64,000 nucleotides of DNA from Manduca sexta (Eukaryota > Arthropoda > Insecta > Lepidoptera > Sphingidae), in the NCBI RefSeq assembly GCF_014839805.1, contig NC_051115.1:5082600-5146599 (forward strand), read 5' to 3'. The notes beneath the pieces are model-generated. The model was given only the letters and a program-made list of their open reading frames with translations. It searched no databases and was not told where the DNA came from. Position numbers and translations under genes: made by a program. Below, piece after piece: positions 29,301-44,300 of the stretch (position 1 is the stretch's first letter; each line of letters starts with the position of its first letter).

Positions 29301-32300
29301 AAAAATGAAGAAACGGAAGAGTAGAGAAACCGCTTGACCACGAAGGCTGCAGTCCTCGAAACGTTGGTAGAAAATCATAATATCGCACTCTTAATAAAAT
29401 AATGACCTATTTCAAAATTGTTAATTTGTGGCAGTCGTCGGAAAACAAATTTTTGTTTGCTACCTTTTTTGAAGTTGCTATAAAATTGAGCTTATTAAAG
29501 ATGGGTAAAAAATGAAACCTATAGCATGAAAAAGGGAAAAAACTAAAAGGTCGCAAACAGAAATTGGTTGTTTGACGATTTCCACAAATTGGTAATTTTG
29601 AAATGGGTCATTATTTTATTAAGAATGCGATATATAAATTGCGATGAAATCACAATTTAGTTTAATTGAAATCCATTTTCCTATTGTCCGGTGAGGATCG
29701 CGGCGCGTTCCTCCCTTTATCTTTATAAAGATTATATATAATAATAATAATAATATCAGCCCTGTATTTTATACTGTCCTACTGTTGAGCGCGGGCCTCC
29801 TCTACTACTGAGAAGGATTAGACCTTAGTCCACCAAGCTGGCCTAGTGCGGATTGGTAGACTTCACACACCTTCGAAATTCCTATAGAGAACTTCTCAGA
29901 TGTGCAGGTTTCCTCGCGATGTTTTCCTTCACCGTTCATTAGATTATATCCATCATTTTATTTCTTCTTTCTTGCCAGCCCGAGCTGAATTTGTTTACTT
30001 TATAATCTTTCATTTATTTGATGTTCAATATAAATTGTCTTTGGTTTATACAGGGTCATTTTGACATTGCGTTACTAAATGTAACCACATACTTATCTAC
30101 TTGAAAATAACACTACAATAAGTTACTTGAGCCGTAGATGTAAAATAAAAAAGTGTAACGAACAAAATAAATATTAATAAAAAGTCACTTTAATTTTACG
30201 CGCCTTAAAGCCACTACTACTACTCTAAGAGAATTCGTTGCAGCGGCAACATCATACTTTCAGTCAGAAATACACTCACACACACGCCATATTCGCATTA
30301 AACTACAAAATGATAAAAAAATCAGAAAACTAAAACCACGTTTTTGGTGAAAATATTCATTATTAATGGATGATTTTTGGACCAATGTCAGCAAAGGAAG
30401 ACGAGTATGTGGTTTCATTTAGTAACGCAATGTCAAAATGACTCTGTATAAGCTATTTTATTTAATAATTAAATATTATCATGCACCTTGACTTATCATA
30501 AGTAATTATGTTCGCTTACGTGATGAATACAGCATTTCATTCATGCCTAACCTCACACGGTTTGAGCTCACGATCCACTCCGACAACTTAAACATATAAA
30601 CTTACTCTGTGGACTCCGGCTGCGGCCTCAGCTTCCTGGAAGCAGCGAGAAGCGGGCGCGCCGTCACCGACGAGAGGGTCAAGAGGGAGTCCTCCTCCTG
30701 CTCCGTCGGGGACATCGCCGATAGATACGCGCCTACTTGCTGCGAGAGAAGGGTTAGGCCTGATTCCACTTCTAAGTAAACATTACTTGTGACATAAATG
30801 TATAATCCGATCAAATGCAAAAGTCACATTATAAACTATGTTTCTTAGGATATTTGACTATGTTTGATTTTGTGCTTTTTTTATAAGTAACAGCAATAAG
30901 TACAAAAAGGAAACAAAAAAGAAATCCTTCTGTGAGAACAGCATTAAAATTCGGTAAGAAATGAGGCAGTAATTCATATTTCAAATATTGCTGCGTGCAG
31001 GAATGGGTGCGAAGTGGAGATATCGCTCCATCTCTTTCTTTCGCACGCATCGTTATTCCCGATGACGTCACATGCAGGTGTTTCGTCCCTTTTCTATTAA
31101 CACTAACCCCTACAACCAAATTCTAATAGTAACTTGTATATTTTTCACCAGATTTGAATAATTTCTTCCGTTTTAAAATTTATACGACGTATTTTCTAAA
31201 AGTTATAAATAAAAATAAGTCAACTACCCTATTATAATTCTAATAATTTTAATATAAAAAAAACAATTTTTTACTCGACGTAATTAGGTGTTTGGTATCA
31301 CTTCATCAACCCCAATTTCTTCTAGACCTTTTACCGTCCTGAAAGTCTCCAGCGCCCAAAGGAGGGCGTTATCTCTTAATTTGAGAAATACTAGTCCAAC
31401 CCATGATCCACTTACCGTAGCTAGTGGCAACTCAAGCAGGAGGCTGGCCGGCCGCTCCCTTTGCTCCGGAGGTGCTGACTGCACCGACAGCAAGGAACCC
31501 GCCTTGTCAGGAGACAGGGAAGCCTGCAAAACAAACTTAATAGTTCATTTTCTACATATCGCTGGCTAACAAGGTCTTGTTAATTTTTATTTGAGGTTAT
31601 GAAGTCCTTTTCCGTCTGTAGGGGCGAATCCGTCTTTTTGCAATTATAATATCATCCCTGTTTCATACATATTTAAAATCAACACTTTTTTCCACAAGTT
31701 TATTTTAACATTATCATTAGGCTAAAGAAGTACAACTCAAAGGTAAGTAAATAAATTTATTTGATTCGGATTGTAATGGTTTTAAACTTCAAACCGTGAC
31801 TTCGCATACCACGCGTGGTTTTAGTAAGAAGAGAACAAAATATCATATAAACAAAACTATAACTTAATGTACTGCAACATAAAAACGTGCTAAGCTTACA
31901 GGTACTAGTGCTGTAGCCAGTGTAACTACTAGACATAATAAGACTTAACATCTTATATCTCAAGATGGCGAGCGCTGTGGAATACCAAACACTTTGTAGT
32001 TCAAGATGTTGATGTTTCTACTGTTTATCAGTCGTATCGCTTACTATCGAAAGGCAAGCTCGTCTCGTCATTCATAGAAAAAAAAAGTGCATTGAAGTCA
32101 GTTTACAGTAGTATAAATGAGTTACCTCAGTGATGGCATCTGTAGGTATGTCGATAGAGCAGGAGAGCGGCGCCGTGGAGCCTGGAGGGGCCGACGTGCC
32201 CAGGATCTGCCCGTCCAGCTTCGACAACTCCTGAAACAGAATTAAACATATACCTTAGAGCAGAGGTTCCTAAGGTTCGTTTTCCCATAGACCATTTTCA

Positions 32301-35300
32301 GCATTGTGCTGGTTCCATTGGACCCTTTTTTAGTTTCACGGAGAAAGTGCATTACCACGAACGTCCAGCCTTCGCCGGTCTGGACAGTTATGTTAGAGTC
32401 ACCGTGCCTTACGACCCCCATCAATATAATCTGCCTATATAGGTGAAGTTGAACCAACATTTTAGTTATTCACTATTGTGCCCGATATGGAAAAAAATAT
32501 TAAGTATTTAACATTGGTGTTTTGCTATTTCACAATAGATTGAGTAACCAACGCAAGAGCGTGCAATTTTTATATAACAATCTTCCCAATGACGACACTA
32601 TATATTCAAAAGTAGTGTTTAGAATCATAATCCATAATTCGTATTACATAACATTACGGTTCAAGTTCGAACGGATTCTAAACCTCGAAGCCATAGTAAC
32701 GCGATTAATATTATAGCTTGGCAAGAAAATTAACCTCGCCATCTTTTTTTTGTGTAAGATCCCGGAGTCAACACTGGGAAAAACCTGCGAATGGAATCTG
32801 GCTTAATGACTGCAGGGCCTCAGAGGAAAGTTGGAGGGGGGGTTAGTTGGAAAGGAATCGTGTGGGACAGCATACTGGTTCCCCTTAGCTTAGCGACTGC
32901 ATGACCTTGGAGGAAAGCGGGAAGAGATAGATGGGAAGGAATTGTGGGGGATCAAAGGAACCGTTTTAGGATGAGCGGATGGAAGGCCAGGAAATATTGG
33001 CGTGTCCTCATAGCCCTCAATGTGTACAACCATGAGGTATACACACTGAACCGTGTGCCTAGAACGACAAATGTCCCCCGTGCGGGCACGAGGTGGGAGA
33101 CCGAGCGCACAAGAATTGCCGAGGAGTGAAACATCGCTATGTTGAATACGGAACGTAAACGCATGTGCTGTCCTTGGACAGGTCTTCAACTGAATGCAAG
33201 ATGGATGAAGAACGCGTCGGTCGAAGGCGGAGACGGGCTACTTCCCGAGGCAGACCTAGCAATACAGAAAACATGGTATGGTGGAAAGTGAAAGAAAGAA
33301 AGAAAGAAAACCGTTTTATTAGTCACAGTCGCATAAACAAACACAATGTACCTTAATTACTAATAATAATATATAATAATAATATCAGCCCTGTATTATA
33401 TACTTGCCCACTGCTGAGCACGGGCCTCCTCTATTACTGAGAGGAATTAGGCCTTAGTCCACCACGCTGGCCTAGTGCGGATTGGTAGACTTCACACACT
33501 TTCGAAATTCCTAGAGAACTTCTCAGATGTGCAGTTTTCCTCACGATGTTTTCCTTCACCGTTAAAGCGAACGACAAATTCACAAAGAATACACACATGA
33601 TTTTTAGAAGTCAAAGGTGTGTGCCCTTGTGATTTGAACCTGCGGACATTCGTCTTGGCAGTCCGTTCCATACCCAACTAGGCTATCGCCGCTTCTTCTT
33701 ACACAATATTAAGTTAAAAACAAATAAATAAATGTGTGAGCAAATTTTCATCTCAATTTTTTTCCAATATATCGAAGACAGCAGCCTTCGTAGTCACGGG
33801 CAAGGGCGTCACCAAGGAGGGCACAAGGAGCAGCGCCCCCCCCCCCTGAGATTCTAAAAAAGTTGTCAAATATAAAGTAACCAATGTTCTAAGTCTTTTA
33901 CTTGACTTGCTTGATCCATCACTCCTGTACGTCGAAACTAGAATGTATTCACCAATTCCATTCCTAATATTCCGTACGCTCAATCACGCTCTGTTTGTTA
34001 AAGCGGCCGAGAGGGAGTAGGGGAGGAACATGTGCTCTCGACTTAACCTACAATTCATAGTTTTCTCATTCCTCATTGTCCAATCATGTACTAATTTTAA
34101 TTATGAATAAATATTCTCATAGATACGCCAATAGATGGTGTTGTATAAAAACTATAAATAATTGAATGGCGAAGTCAAGATTCGCTTACCAATATACTTA
34201 AGTTTCCAAATTCTATATTATGGTATTTAGGGGACGTTGAATACTCATGTCAACTTGCACCCCCTAGGCCATCGGCTAGCAATGCTCTTGGTCACGGAGA
34301 AACTGAGTTTTTGGTGATCCAAAAAGAAAATAGCTACCTATTTAACAATTATATTTTTCATCTCATCTCTCGTCAGTCGACTTTCTATTAAACTCTACTC
34401 TATTACAAGACTTTCCCGCCCTCACACCCACCACTACAACTCCTGGAGGATCAGCAGTGGCACGCATGACACCGAGCGGTGAAGCGTCGAGTCTCAGGGA
34501 ACACTTGTCATTATCCCGCAACGAAATTAATCAAATAGAAAGATACGGAGGAGTTGGAAATAATACCTAAATAATAATATTAATATACCCTACTCTATTA
34601 CCATCAGATGCAGTGGGGTCACTTTTCCGTAACAAAAAATAGATATAAGACATTGACGTATATTCTATAGACACGAACGTCCATATAAACTATTTGTTCA
34701 AAATCTGAACTAAAATGGCAAAACGTCACTGTTATAACCTATTTATTCACTTGAACAAATAATTTTACTTATCTGACTAATATTTTTTATTCAAATCCAG
34801 GTTTACAGTTAGACTCGAGTTCTTATATCATGAGCGCTCCGTACACAACCACAAGCTGTTTTGACCATACTAAAGTCAGTTTGAATGGATTGCAGTTCAA
34901 TTCAGTTGAACACAGTGAATGTTCGGAACGTCAAATCTAGTACGTAGTACATATATATCGATGATATAAAACATATTGTCCTTTATATGCTGAAAGATTG
35001 CTATATGTTTGAGTTACTCCAAACACATTTCTCTTTATAGCATCTAAATACCATCGTCAAAGCAACCTATTGATTAAATATCTAGCGACAATATTCAGAC
35101 TGGCGTAGTGAAGTTCGCGGAATCTGAATTATCATAAATGATTCACAGAACGTCTCATAGAAGCTAGCCACTATGACTAACTAAGCAATGAATCATACTA
35201 AGGTATCATGTTATTCTAAATAATATTAGTAACAAATATTATTATTTTTGTCGCTGTACTAATATATAAATTTGCATGCTGTGGTCTCCTATAATTGAAG

Positions 35301-38300
35301 AAGCACGTCACATTGTTAATTGTACCAATATTACGACATTGTATTTATTATATGCCGTGTATCCTTTGTTGGAGGTCCTTAAATAAATAAATAAATAAAC
35401 GTTGGAGAGACATGAAGTGTCGCAATATCCGCTATAAACTTTTCAAAAAAAGAAAAAAGAACCACACATTCGTTATGCAATTAATTAATTGCTATTGAAA
35501 TGTCTTTATTATCAATCCACAATCGAAGTTTTTAAGTCCTACTAATATAATAAATGCGAAAGTTTGTGAGGATGGATGTATGTTTGTTCCTCTTTCAAGA
35601 AGAAACTACTAAACGGATTTGGATGTAACTTTACAGTAATATTGGTTATAACACCAGAATAACACATAGGCTACAATTTATAATAATTTTGTGTAATTAG
35701 GTCAGAATAACAATACATATCAAGTCGGAAAAAATGTTATCTTGGCGTACGCTGCCTAAACCGTTGGAGTTAGACAAAGATGATGTACGGTAAGATTGTT
35801 TGTCTTAAATAGTTCTAAATACCAAGGTCCATAAAGATTTTAAAAAAAAAGTTCTAAATAAAAGTACACGACTGCATATACCTTTTATTTGGAAGCCACT
35901 ATGACCAAAATAGTGAGCCATAAATATAATTAAATCGGATACGTTTTTTAGCGGGACTTTAATCCCGGAAAACTCCTTCACGCGGGCGAAGCCGCGAGCA
36001 AAAGCTAGTTATATATTTAATTCGTACACCCTAATCGATATGGCGGAATACGTAACGACCTTCGCCTGAAATAGAATAAATCAATACACATTGTCTATGA
36101 TTGAAACGTGTCACACCGAGGATATGTTTTAGTCTCTTTTTGTTTTGTATCCGATATTAGTATTCCTTTTCCATATATATTATAATTCTCTTTGGTATTC
36201 CTTTACATTGGAGAATCATCAATAAATAAAAGGCATCAGTGGCGTAGAATTAAATTTTCTAAAATGGAACCCGACAACTTATATTTTATTTTATTGGTGG
36301 TAGGTCTCTCATATGTGAGTCCGCCTGGGTAGGTACCACCGCAATGTCTATTTCTGCCGCCACCAGTGACCAGTCACTGTTGTGTTCCGGTTTGAACATT
36401 GTAGCCAGTGTAACTACTGTATATAATAATTAGCCGAATACTTCCGGAAACGCCCGATGTCGTCGACTAGGATAGCGGCGCGTAACACTATGCTTAGTTA
36501 AAACATTTACTCGATCAGCTGTAAGTAAACACCCGCCATCTTGTCTTTTAATTTAAACTAGGAACCGGTGATGTTTTTGACAGTTATTTAAGCGATTCTC
36601 AATCACCTCTTAACGCTAAAACAAGTTTATAAGTAAGACTGATTGTGTTAATACCGGAATAGTGGTCGATGTAATCTTTCCTGGACCAACCTGTGGACAT
36701 AATTATGAAACAGACCGGCATAATTATGTCGACTAGCGAGCGGTAATCTGTCGTCAGTCGCTGGTGGTAGGATATATTTTATATCCCGGATAGCGACCGT
36801 ACACAAGGTGTTAAAATCCCAGGGTAGTTTCCGAGCAGCTATCTCAGTGCAACAAGATACCCTGAGGCCGTCCCGTATGCGCCGAAGGTCACCGCGGGTT
36901 TTGGTTGGTGCTGGTGGTATACAGGGGTTAGGGACTCGGTCCAATGCTCGCTCGGATGCTATACTCCCGAGTGATATTGGGCCGTAAGCCCGGTGAAACC
37001 AAAATAACATTCTACTCCAAGGGTGGTAGCAAAAACGCGAAAAAAAAAACAAAAAAGGATTAAAACCCGCCATAGTGGTCCACGTAAGTGTCGCGTTCCG
37101 GGATCAGACTGTGTATATCTGGTTCCAACAGGCCGGCATAATTGTGTTCACTGTCAAGGGGTAATCATCTCTCATCAATCGACCGCACTCCACTTGCCAT
37201 GAGGTATAGTGGCGTCATTTTGTCATGACCGTCTAAAGCTTTTAAAACCTTACCTTAAACATCTATGAAAATAAAATGTGAACTCAAATAACCTCAATAA
37301 GGCGGTCGTCTCTGAAAATTTTCTGTCTCTCTCTAGAGTGAGACAACTATTTTATCTTCAGTTACATATTTTTGTGGCCTCGGTCCTTTTACTTCGTAGA
37401 TGGAAAAGTTCGGTAGAAGATATTTCATTAAAAAGAAAACATTGATACAATTTCAAAAATAAGGTAATAAAATATACCGTCTCGTTGCTGAGCACAGACC
37501 TCTACTATTGAGAGGGATTAGGCCTTAGTCCACCACGCTGTAGTGCGGGCAGACTTCACACACCCTCGAAATTCCTGTAGAGAACTTCTCAGGTATGCAG
37601 GTTTCCACACGATGTTTGCCTTCACCGTTAAAGCAAGCGATAATTCACAAAGAATACACACATAACCTTAGAAAATTTAGAGGTTTCTTTGGGTTTTTAA
37701 ACTGCGGATATTCTTAACAGTCCGTTTCACTTCCAACGAGTCAACGCCGCTTCAATCCATTATTCTTCATTGACGTATATTCTATAGACACGAAAGTTCA
37801 TATAAATTATTTGTTCATAATCTGAAGTAAAATGGCAAAACGTCACTGTTATAACTTATTTGTTCACTTTAACAACAAATAATTTTACTTATTTGACCAA
37901 TATTTATATTCACATCCAGGTTTGCACTCAAACTCGCGTTTTTATATTATGAGCGCCACTCCGTACATAAGCAAAAGCATCAATATTGACACCATACTAA
38001 AGTCAGTTTGAATGGATTACAGTACAATTCAGTTGAACACAGTGAATGTTCGGCACGCCAAATCTAATACGTAGTACATAATATGTATATCGATGTTATT
38101 CTCAGATGTTATTCTCATCATTATACAATATTTCTTTTAATATTCAATAAACAAATTACACGCGAGCGAAGCGGTTAAAAATACTGTTCTATATTTAAAA
38201 TTGTAAAGTTGAATGCATCCAAAAAATATTAAAAGCAAAGGAAGTTATTAAAAGAGAAAGGTCAAAGGTCTCCTGGAACTATTAATGTATTGAATGGATA

Positions 38301-41300
38301 CAAAATTGCTTTCATAGCGTTTTCATATCTGCCTAGTAACGTTTTAATATTTAGTTAAATTGAAATCTTTTGTATTTTTTTCAGATAATGGTCAAAGATC
38401 TCGATGTAATAGGCTTATGAATTATTTTTTGGGCCGTTAAGTGTTTTGTTTTGATAGAAAAGTATTTATAACGATTAATTGGTGCCTCTTTTATAAAACA
38501 GATTTTAGAAAATAACTAAAAAATTGTCAAATACAAAAACTTGCCGTGCAAGTACGTTATATGTGATGTATAAAAAAACATACTTACATACTTAGAAAAA
38601 CAGTTTCTTTATAAATGCTTTTTTTTTATTTTTTACCCTAAGCCAAGCTACTTTCGGCTTAATAGACACTTTGGTTTCTAAAGTGTAAGCCAAATTCAAA
38701 ATTTAAAACTAAATCATAATATGAGTTGAACAACACTCTCCATCGATCCTCATTCCTATTTTTAATTCCTTTGTTTAAGACTAGGAAATGGCGGACTAGG
38801 TTGAATGGCTGAGAACCTTAGCCTTCTCATTTTAAAGATAAATAGAAATTATCGTATTTAAAAAGATAATCATTCGAAATTCAAATTGATATCAATCATC
38901 AAAAATTACAATTCGAAATCCAAATCGTTCTGTTCTTGATATGCATTCGAAATTCAAATCTAATAATAATCATGACTCCAATATTATAACTCTCTTTCTC
39001 ATTATAATAACTAATTTATCTACTATTCCTTCAGTGCAATAATCTATATTTTACATTAGATGGCACCAACTGCACCGTTATTGATCTAAAAAGAGGTCAC
39101 GATCAATACTGCCAGACGGAATCGGTACACAACTGTATTCCGAGAAGGGAACTTAATAAATCACGCTTCGTTGGCTATTCAAAAGCATTTATCCTAAGAT
39201 GTTTTAATTACACTGTTTTTATGTGCAATTTTGTTAGTCTATGACGTGTCTATTTGTAAAACGTCATTGCATTTATCAACGTTAATTGACAGAAGACAAA
39301 GATGTCATTTTACTTCTTACTATAATATTAATATTTACAAATAATCACTAAGTACATAGTATAAAACAAAGTCGCTTTCTCTGTCCCTATGTCCCTTTGT
39401 ATGCTTAAATCTTTAAAACTACGCAACGGATTTTGATGCGGTTTTTTTTAATAGATTCAAGAGGAAGGTTTATATATGTATAATAACATCCATTAAATAG
39501 AGGAGAAATACTGTTATTTTGTTATGTTATACCCGTGCGAAGCCAGAGCGGGCCGCTATGTTTTTATATACAACGTTCACAGTTTTTCTGTAGTGTACTT
39601 AGTATCAGCATTGCACCCGTGCGAAGCCGGGGCGGGTTGCTAGTAAACCTATATAAAACAAAGTCTCTCGCCAACACCATTTTTAAAAATGCGATAAACT
39701 ACTGCCGAATGAATTCCGATGAAAATTTGTATTGAGATATTTTTTTGTTTTGTGTATCGGATCTCGCAGTCAATATCGGAAGAAACCTGTGATGGGAATA
39801 CTGCAATCCCTCGGTCTAGCAACTACAGGGTCCTGGAGGAAAGTAGAGAGGTGATAGCTAGTAACGGAAGAATAAAACTCGGGCAGAGTTTCAGTTATCA
39901 CTGTTTAAGACAGTATGACTAAAAAATAGCATGACTGGCTTTTATTGACGCTCTGCCCACTCCATGGCTGCAGGACTCGGCGGCAGGGGAACGTCAATAT
40001 AATATAGGATTTGGCGGGGCATCGTCTGTCACAACCGTAACACTAGGAAGAAAATGAGGGGGAAGGATAAGGAAACCTCTTAGGATGGGAATAGGGAAGA
40101 AATCCAGGAAATATTCGCCCTTATAGGCCTCAATGTGTACAACCATGAGGTATACACACTGAACTGTGTGCCTAGAGAGATAAATGTCCCTCCGTGCGGG
40201 CGAGCATGTGGAGACCGAGCGAATAAGAATTGCCTCGGAGAAGGCATGAAGATAGTTATAAGGAATTTTGAGGGTGTGTGAAGTCTACCCGCACTACAGC
40301 GTGGTAGACTAAAGCCTAATCCCTCTCAGTAGAGGAGGCCCAGCAGTGGGACAGTAAATAAACAGAGCTAATATTATCTATTATAAAATGTAAAATGTAG
40401 AAGTTCTTTTTAATGGCTGTTATAACATTTATATTATATTGTATTCCTCAGTTATTCGCGGTTAAGCTAAGTATGCAATTTTCTCAAGCAATGTTGTGTA
40501 CATCTTTAATCGGTGCAAGTATTAGTTATTAAGCCTGTGTAAAGTATATTAGATTGTTGAATATATGTACTGTTGATGTTCCATATAGTAAAGAAATATT
40601 ATAGAGATTCAAGATCTCGAAAACCCAGCTCTAATTTCCTCCACAAAACCCCGTTAAAATACCAAAAATGTACGCAAGCGACCTAGATCACAATGCACCA
40701 AATGTATTTAGGTCATCGGACGATCTAGTTTTGCTAGGTCGTATCCGAAGGCTATTGCATGAGTCTAATGCTGCATATTGGTTAAAATATTACACACGTT
40801 ACCCGAAGGGGTAGGCAGGGACGATTCTAGTTCCACTTTTGGTCTTTAAGTCCTTTCTATGATAAGAAGTGACTATAAATTAAGGTCTAATTTCAAATTT
40901 CAAAGAAGAAAAACCTAATATTAATTTCGACCCGGGATTTGAAATTAAAACAGATGTAGATATTTACACAGGATCAAAATTAACATTTAAAAAACAAATA
41001 ATAAATAAGCTTAATCAGATCACATAGATGAAGCGGCGATAGCCTAGTTGGGTGTGGAACGGACTGCCAAGACGAATGTCCGCAGGTTCAAATCCCAAGG
41101 GCACGCACCTCTGACTTTTCTAAAAAAATCATGTGTGTGTATTCTTTGTGAATTTATCCCTCGCTTTAACGGTGAAGGAAAATATCGTGAGGAAACCTGC
41201 ACATCTGAGAAGTTCTCTATAGGTATTTCGAAGGTGTGTGAAGTCTACCAACCCGCACTAGGCCAGTGTGGTGGACTAAGGCCTAATCCCTCTCAGTAGT

Positions 41301-44300
41301 AGGGGAGGCCCGTGCTCAGCAGTGGGCAAGTATATAATACAGGGCTGATTTTATTATTATTTTAGATCACATAGTATGATTGTATAACACACGTTTTAAA
41401 CATAGCTACGGTTATAATCATTTATAATATTCTTTACATAATACGTGGAAATTGCTGTGGTTGTTGCATTAGCTAATTTAATTTATATAAAGTTACACTA
41501 TTAAGTTATATTTTATTGTAACAATGTTATTTTCCCAAATAAATAAATAAGACAGCGCGATAGTCATACCACGCACGTAATAGAACTATAGTCAGTAATC
41601 ACAAATATCGGGATAGAGACTTCCGACCTCACACCCACTACAACTCCTGTGAGGATCAGCAGCGGCACGCGTGACACCGAGCGGTGAAGCTCGCCGAGTC
41701 TCAGGGAACACTTGTCATTATCCCGCAACGAAAATAATCAAATAGAAAGATAGGGAGTTGGAAATATTAATTGTCCACTTCTCTCCATAGCAAAGCGGGA
41801 GACAAAATAATTAACTAAGGAGGCGTTTTAACCTTAAGGATAGGGACGTTTACAACTAGATAAGCTAGTTTTCTGTATATATAAAAATGAATCCCTATTT
41901 CCCTTGGTCACGCCATCACGCGTGAAAGGCTGGACCGATTTCAATAATTTTTTTTTTGTTGTTTGTTATTGTCAGGAGAAGGTTCTTATGAAAGAAAAAA
42001 TTCAAAAAATTGCGCGGAAAATTAGAACATTTAAGAAAGCTTAACCAAAATATGAATTTTATATAACTGTCAATTGTTTGAAATAACTGTCAGCGATTGA
42101 CAGAATGCGCGCTGCAAATTCATAGTTAAGACGGGATAACGTTTGTCGGGTTAGCTAGTAAAAATATGTAATATGAGCCCTGTATTATATACTGTCCCAC
42201 TGATACACGGGCCTCCACTGAGAGGGATTATTGTCCACCACGCTGTAGTGCGGGCAGACTTCACACATCTTCAAAATTCTTATAGAGAACTTCTCAGGTA
42301 CGCAGGTTTCAAAGCAAGCAAACTAATTAGCGATTATTATTTAAACTTGTAGAAAGGTATTATTACCTACAGTTAATCAGGCTTGTACGTTTCGTAAGTT
42401 GTTAAGTAATATTGTGTAATATTACAATAAACCAATAACACAAATGTTTCAAAGTTTGTTTTCTTTGAACTTTATTGCGTCACTCTTACCATTCTTAGAA
42501 AATGAGAAAAAAGCGTATTTCCATCGAAACAAAACAATTTCACGGAAGTTTCAAAGACTTTACTGCCTTTGGTCACGGAGAGACTGAGGTGTTGGTGGTC
42601 TGAAAAGTCAGTTAAAATATCTACCTTTTTATTTTATTGCTTTGAATGACGAGACGAGCTTGCCGTTCGCCTGATGGTAAGCAATACCTATAAACAGTAG
42701 AAACACCGACACCTTGAGTTGCAAAGTGTTTGGTATTCCACTGTACTCGCCATCCTGAGACATGAGATGTTAATTATTATGTCCAGTAGTTACACTGGCT
42801 AAAATGTCCTTCAAACCGGAACACAACAGTGACTACACGCTGCTGGCGGTAGAAATAAACATTGCGGTGGTACCTACCCAGACGGACCTACCACCTACAT
42901 TTTATGTAACTACTAGCTTTCGCCCGCAGCTTCGCCCGCGTGGATTTCGGACTTCAAAAATGGAGGAGGTGCTCAATTTGTCGGGATGTTTTTTTAATGT
43001 ATGGTGGTATGCAGGTGGTCCTCTACAGATTTATTATAAGTATAGATAGATTAATAATGTTAGCTTTTTTAATTAGGGTTGACTGAGAGTGTTTTAAACG
43101 TAAGAGTAGACAAATATAATGAGAAAGCTTCGAACTGCTAAGCTATCGGGAGTTACAGGTGTTATTGTGAGTCAACCATAAAAGATAGACATATGCTGTC
43201 GTAGGATATTTTTTATATAATTTTAAGGAGAACATTTCCGTCATACATGACTTCTGTGTAGCTTTAACCATTAAGGTTGCACACGCGACGGAAGCTTAAA
43301 AAATGGACTAACTTCTCAGTGGATACAATACGGCGATAGCCTAGTTGGGTGCGGAACGGACTGCCAAGACGAATGTTCGCAGATTCAAATCCCAAGGGCA
43401 CACACCTATGACTTTTCTAAAATCATGTGTGTATTCTTTTTGAATTTATCGTTCGCTTTAACGGTGAAGGAAAACATCGTGAGGAAACCTGCACATCTGA
43501 GAAGTTCTCTATAGGAATTTCGAAGGTGTGTGAAGTCTACCAATCCGCACTAGGCCAGCGTGATGGACTAAGGCCTAATCCCTCTCAGTAGTAGAGGAGG
43601 CCCGTGGTCAGCAGTGGGCAAGTATATAATACAGGGCTGATATTATATTAATATTAGTGGATACAATTATGAAATATAGGAACCGAATACTCACAGGCTC
43701 ATCCCGGAACGCACACTTCGACCACTACTATCTAAACACATTCATTTCAATACATAATGAACTTCAAGACACTGTGAGCTCATTCTGCGTAGATCGGACC
43801 ACCAACAGCTAAAATTTTAAAAAGTTGTATAATTGTAAAATGTAGGAAGATATTGTAACTTTGACTTTGCAGATGAACAACACCTCAGTCCCCCCTGTGA
43901 CCATAAAGGCTGCTAAGTCTTCGAAACGTCGAGAGAAAACTAAAATATAAAAAACCGCGATGAAATCCGAAAAGTAATTTAATTCTAACGTAACGGAGTT
44001 ATTATTATTTTTTTTATTTCCAATACTATAATCTTGAGAGGGATGAATTATGTATCAAATAGCGGACCCTCGCGCCCCCCGTTCACCCTATGTGAGACAC
44101 AGTTTTTATATGTTAAAATAAAATGCTTTATTCATCGCGTTGGCGAACATAGTTGCACTTATGATAAGTCAAGGAACATGAGAACATTTAATTATTACTT
44201 AATTAAATTAGCCTATATAAACAAAGATAATTTATATTGAAAGTAAAATAAATGAAAAAATAGTAAACAAAGAAGCCAGCTCGGGCTGGCAGGGAAAGAA

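Noticed and set aside
34250..34330. Repeat related to 28.86, 42.56 and 43.87 kb ('gtcacggagaaactgag')
   Set aside because: Short shared words only; borders could not be set.
41028..41100. tRNA gene
   Set aside because: Box A and B-like motifs occur, but the segment does not fold as a tRNA and belongs to a dispersed SINE.
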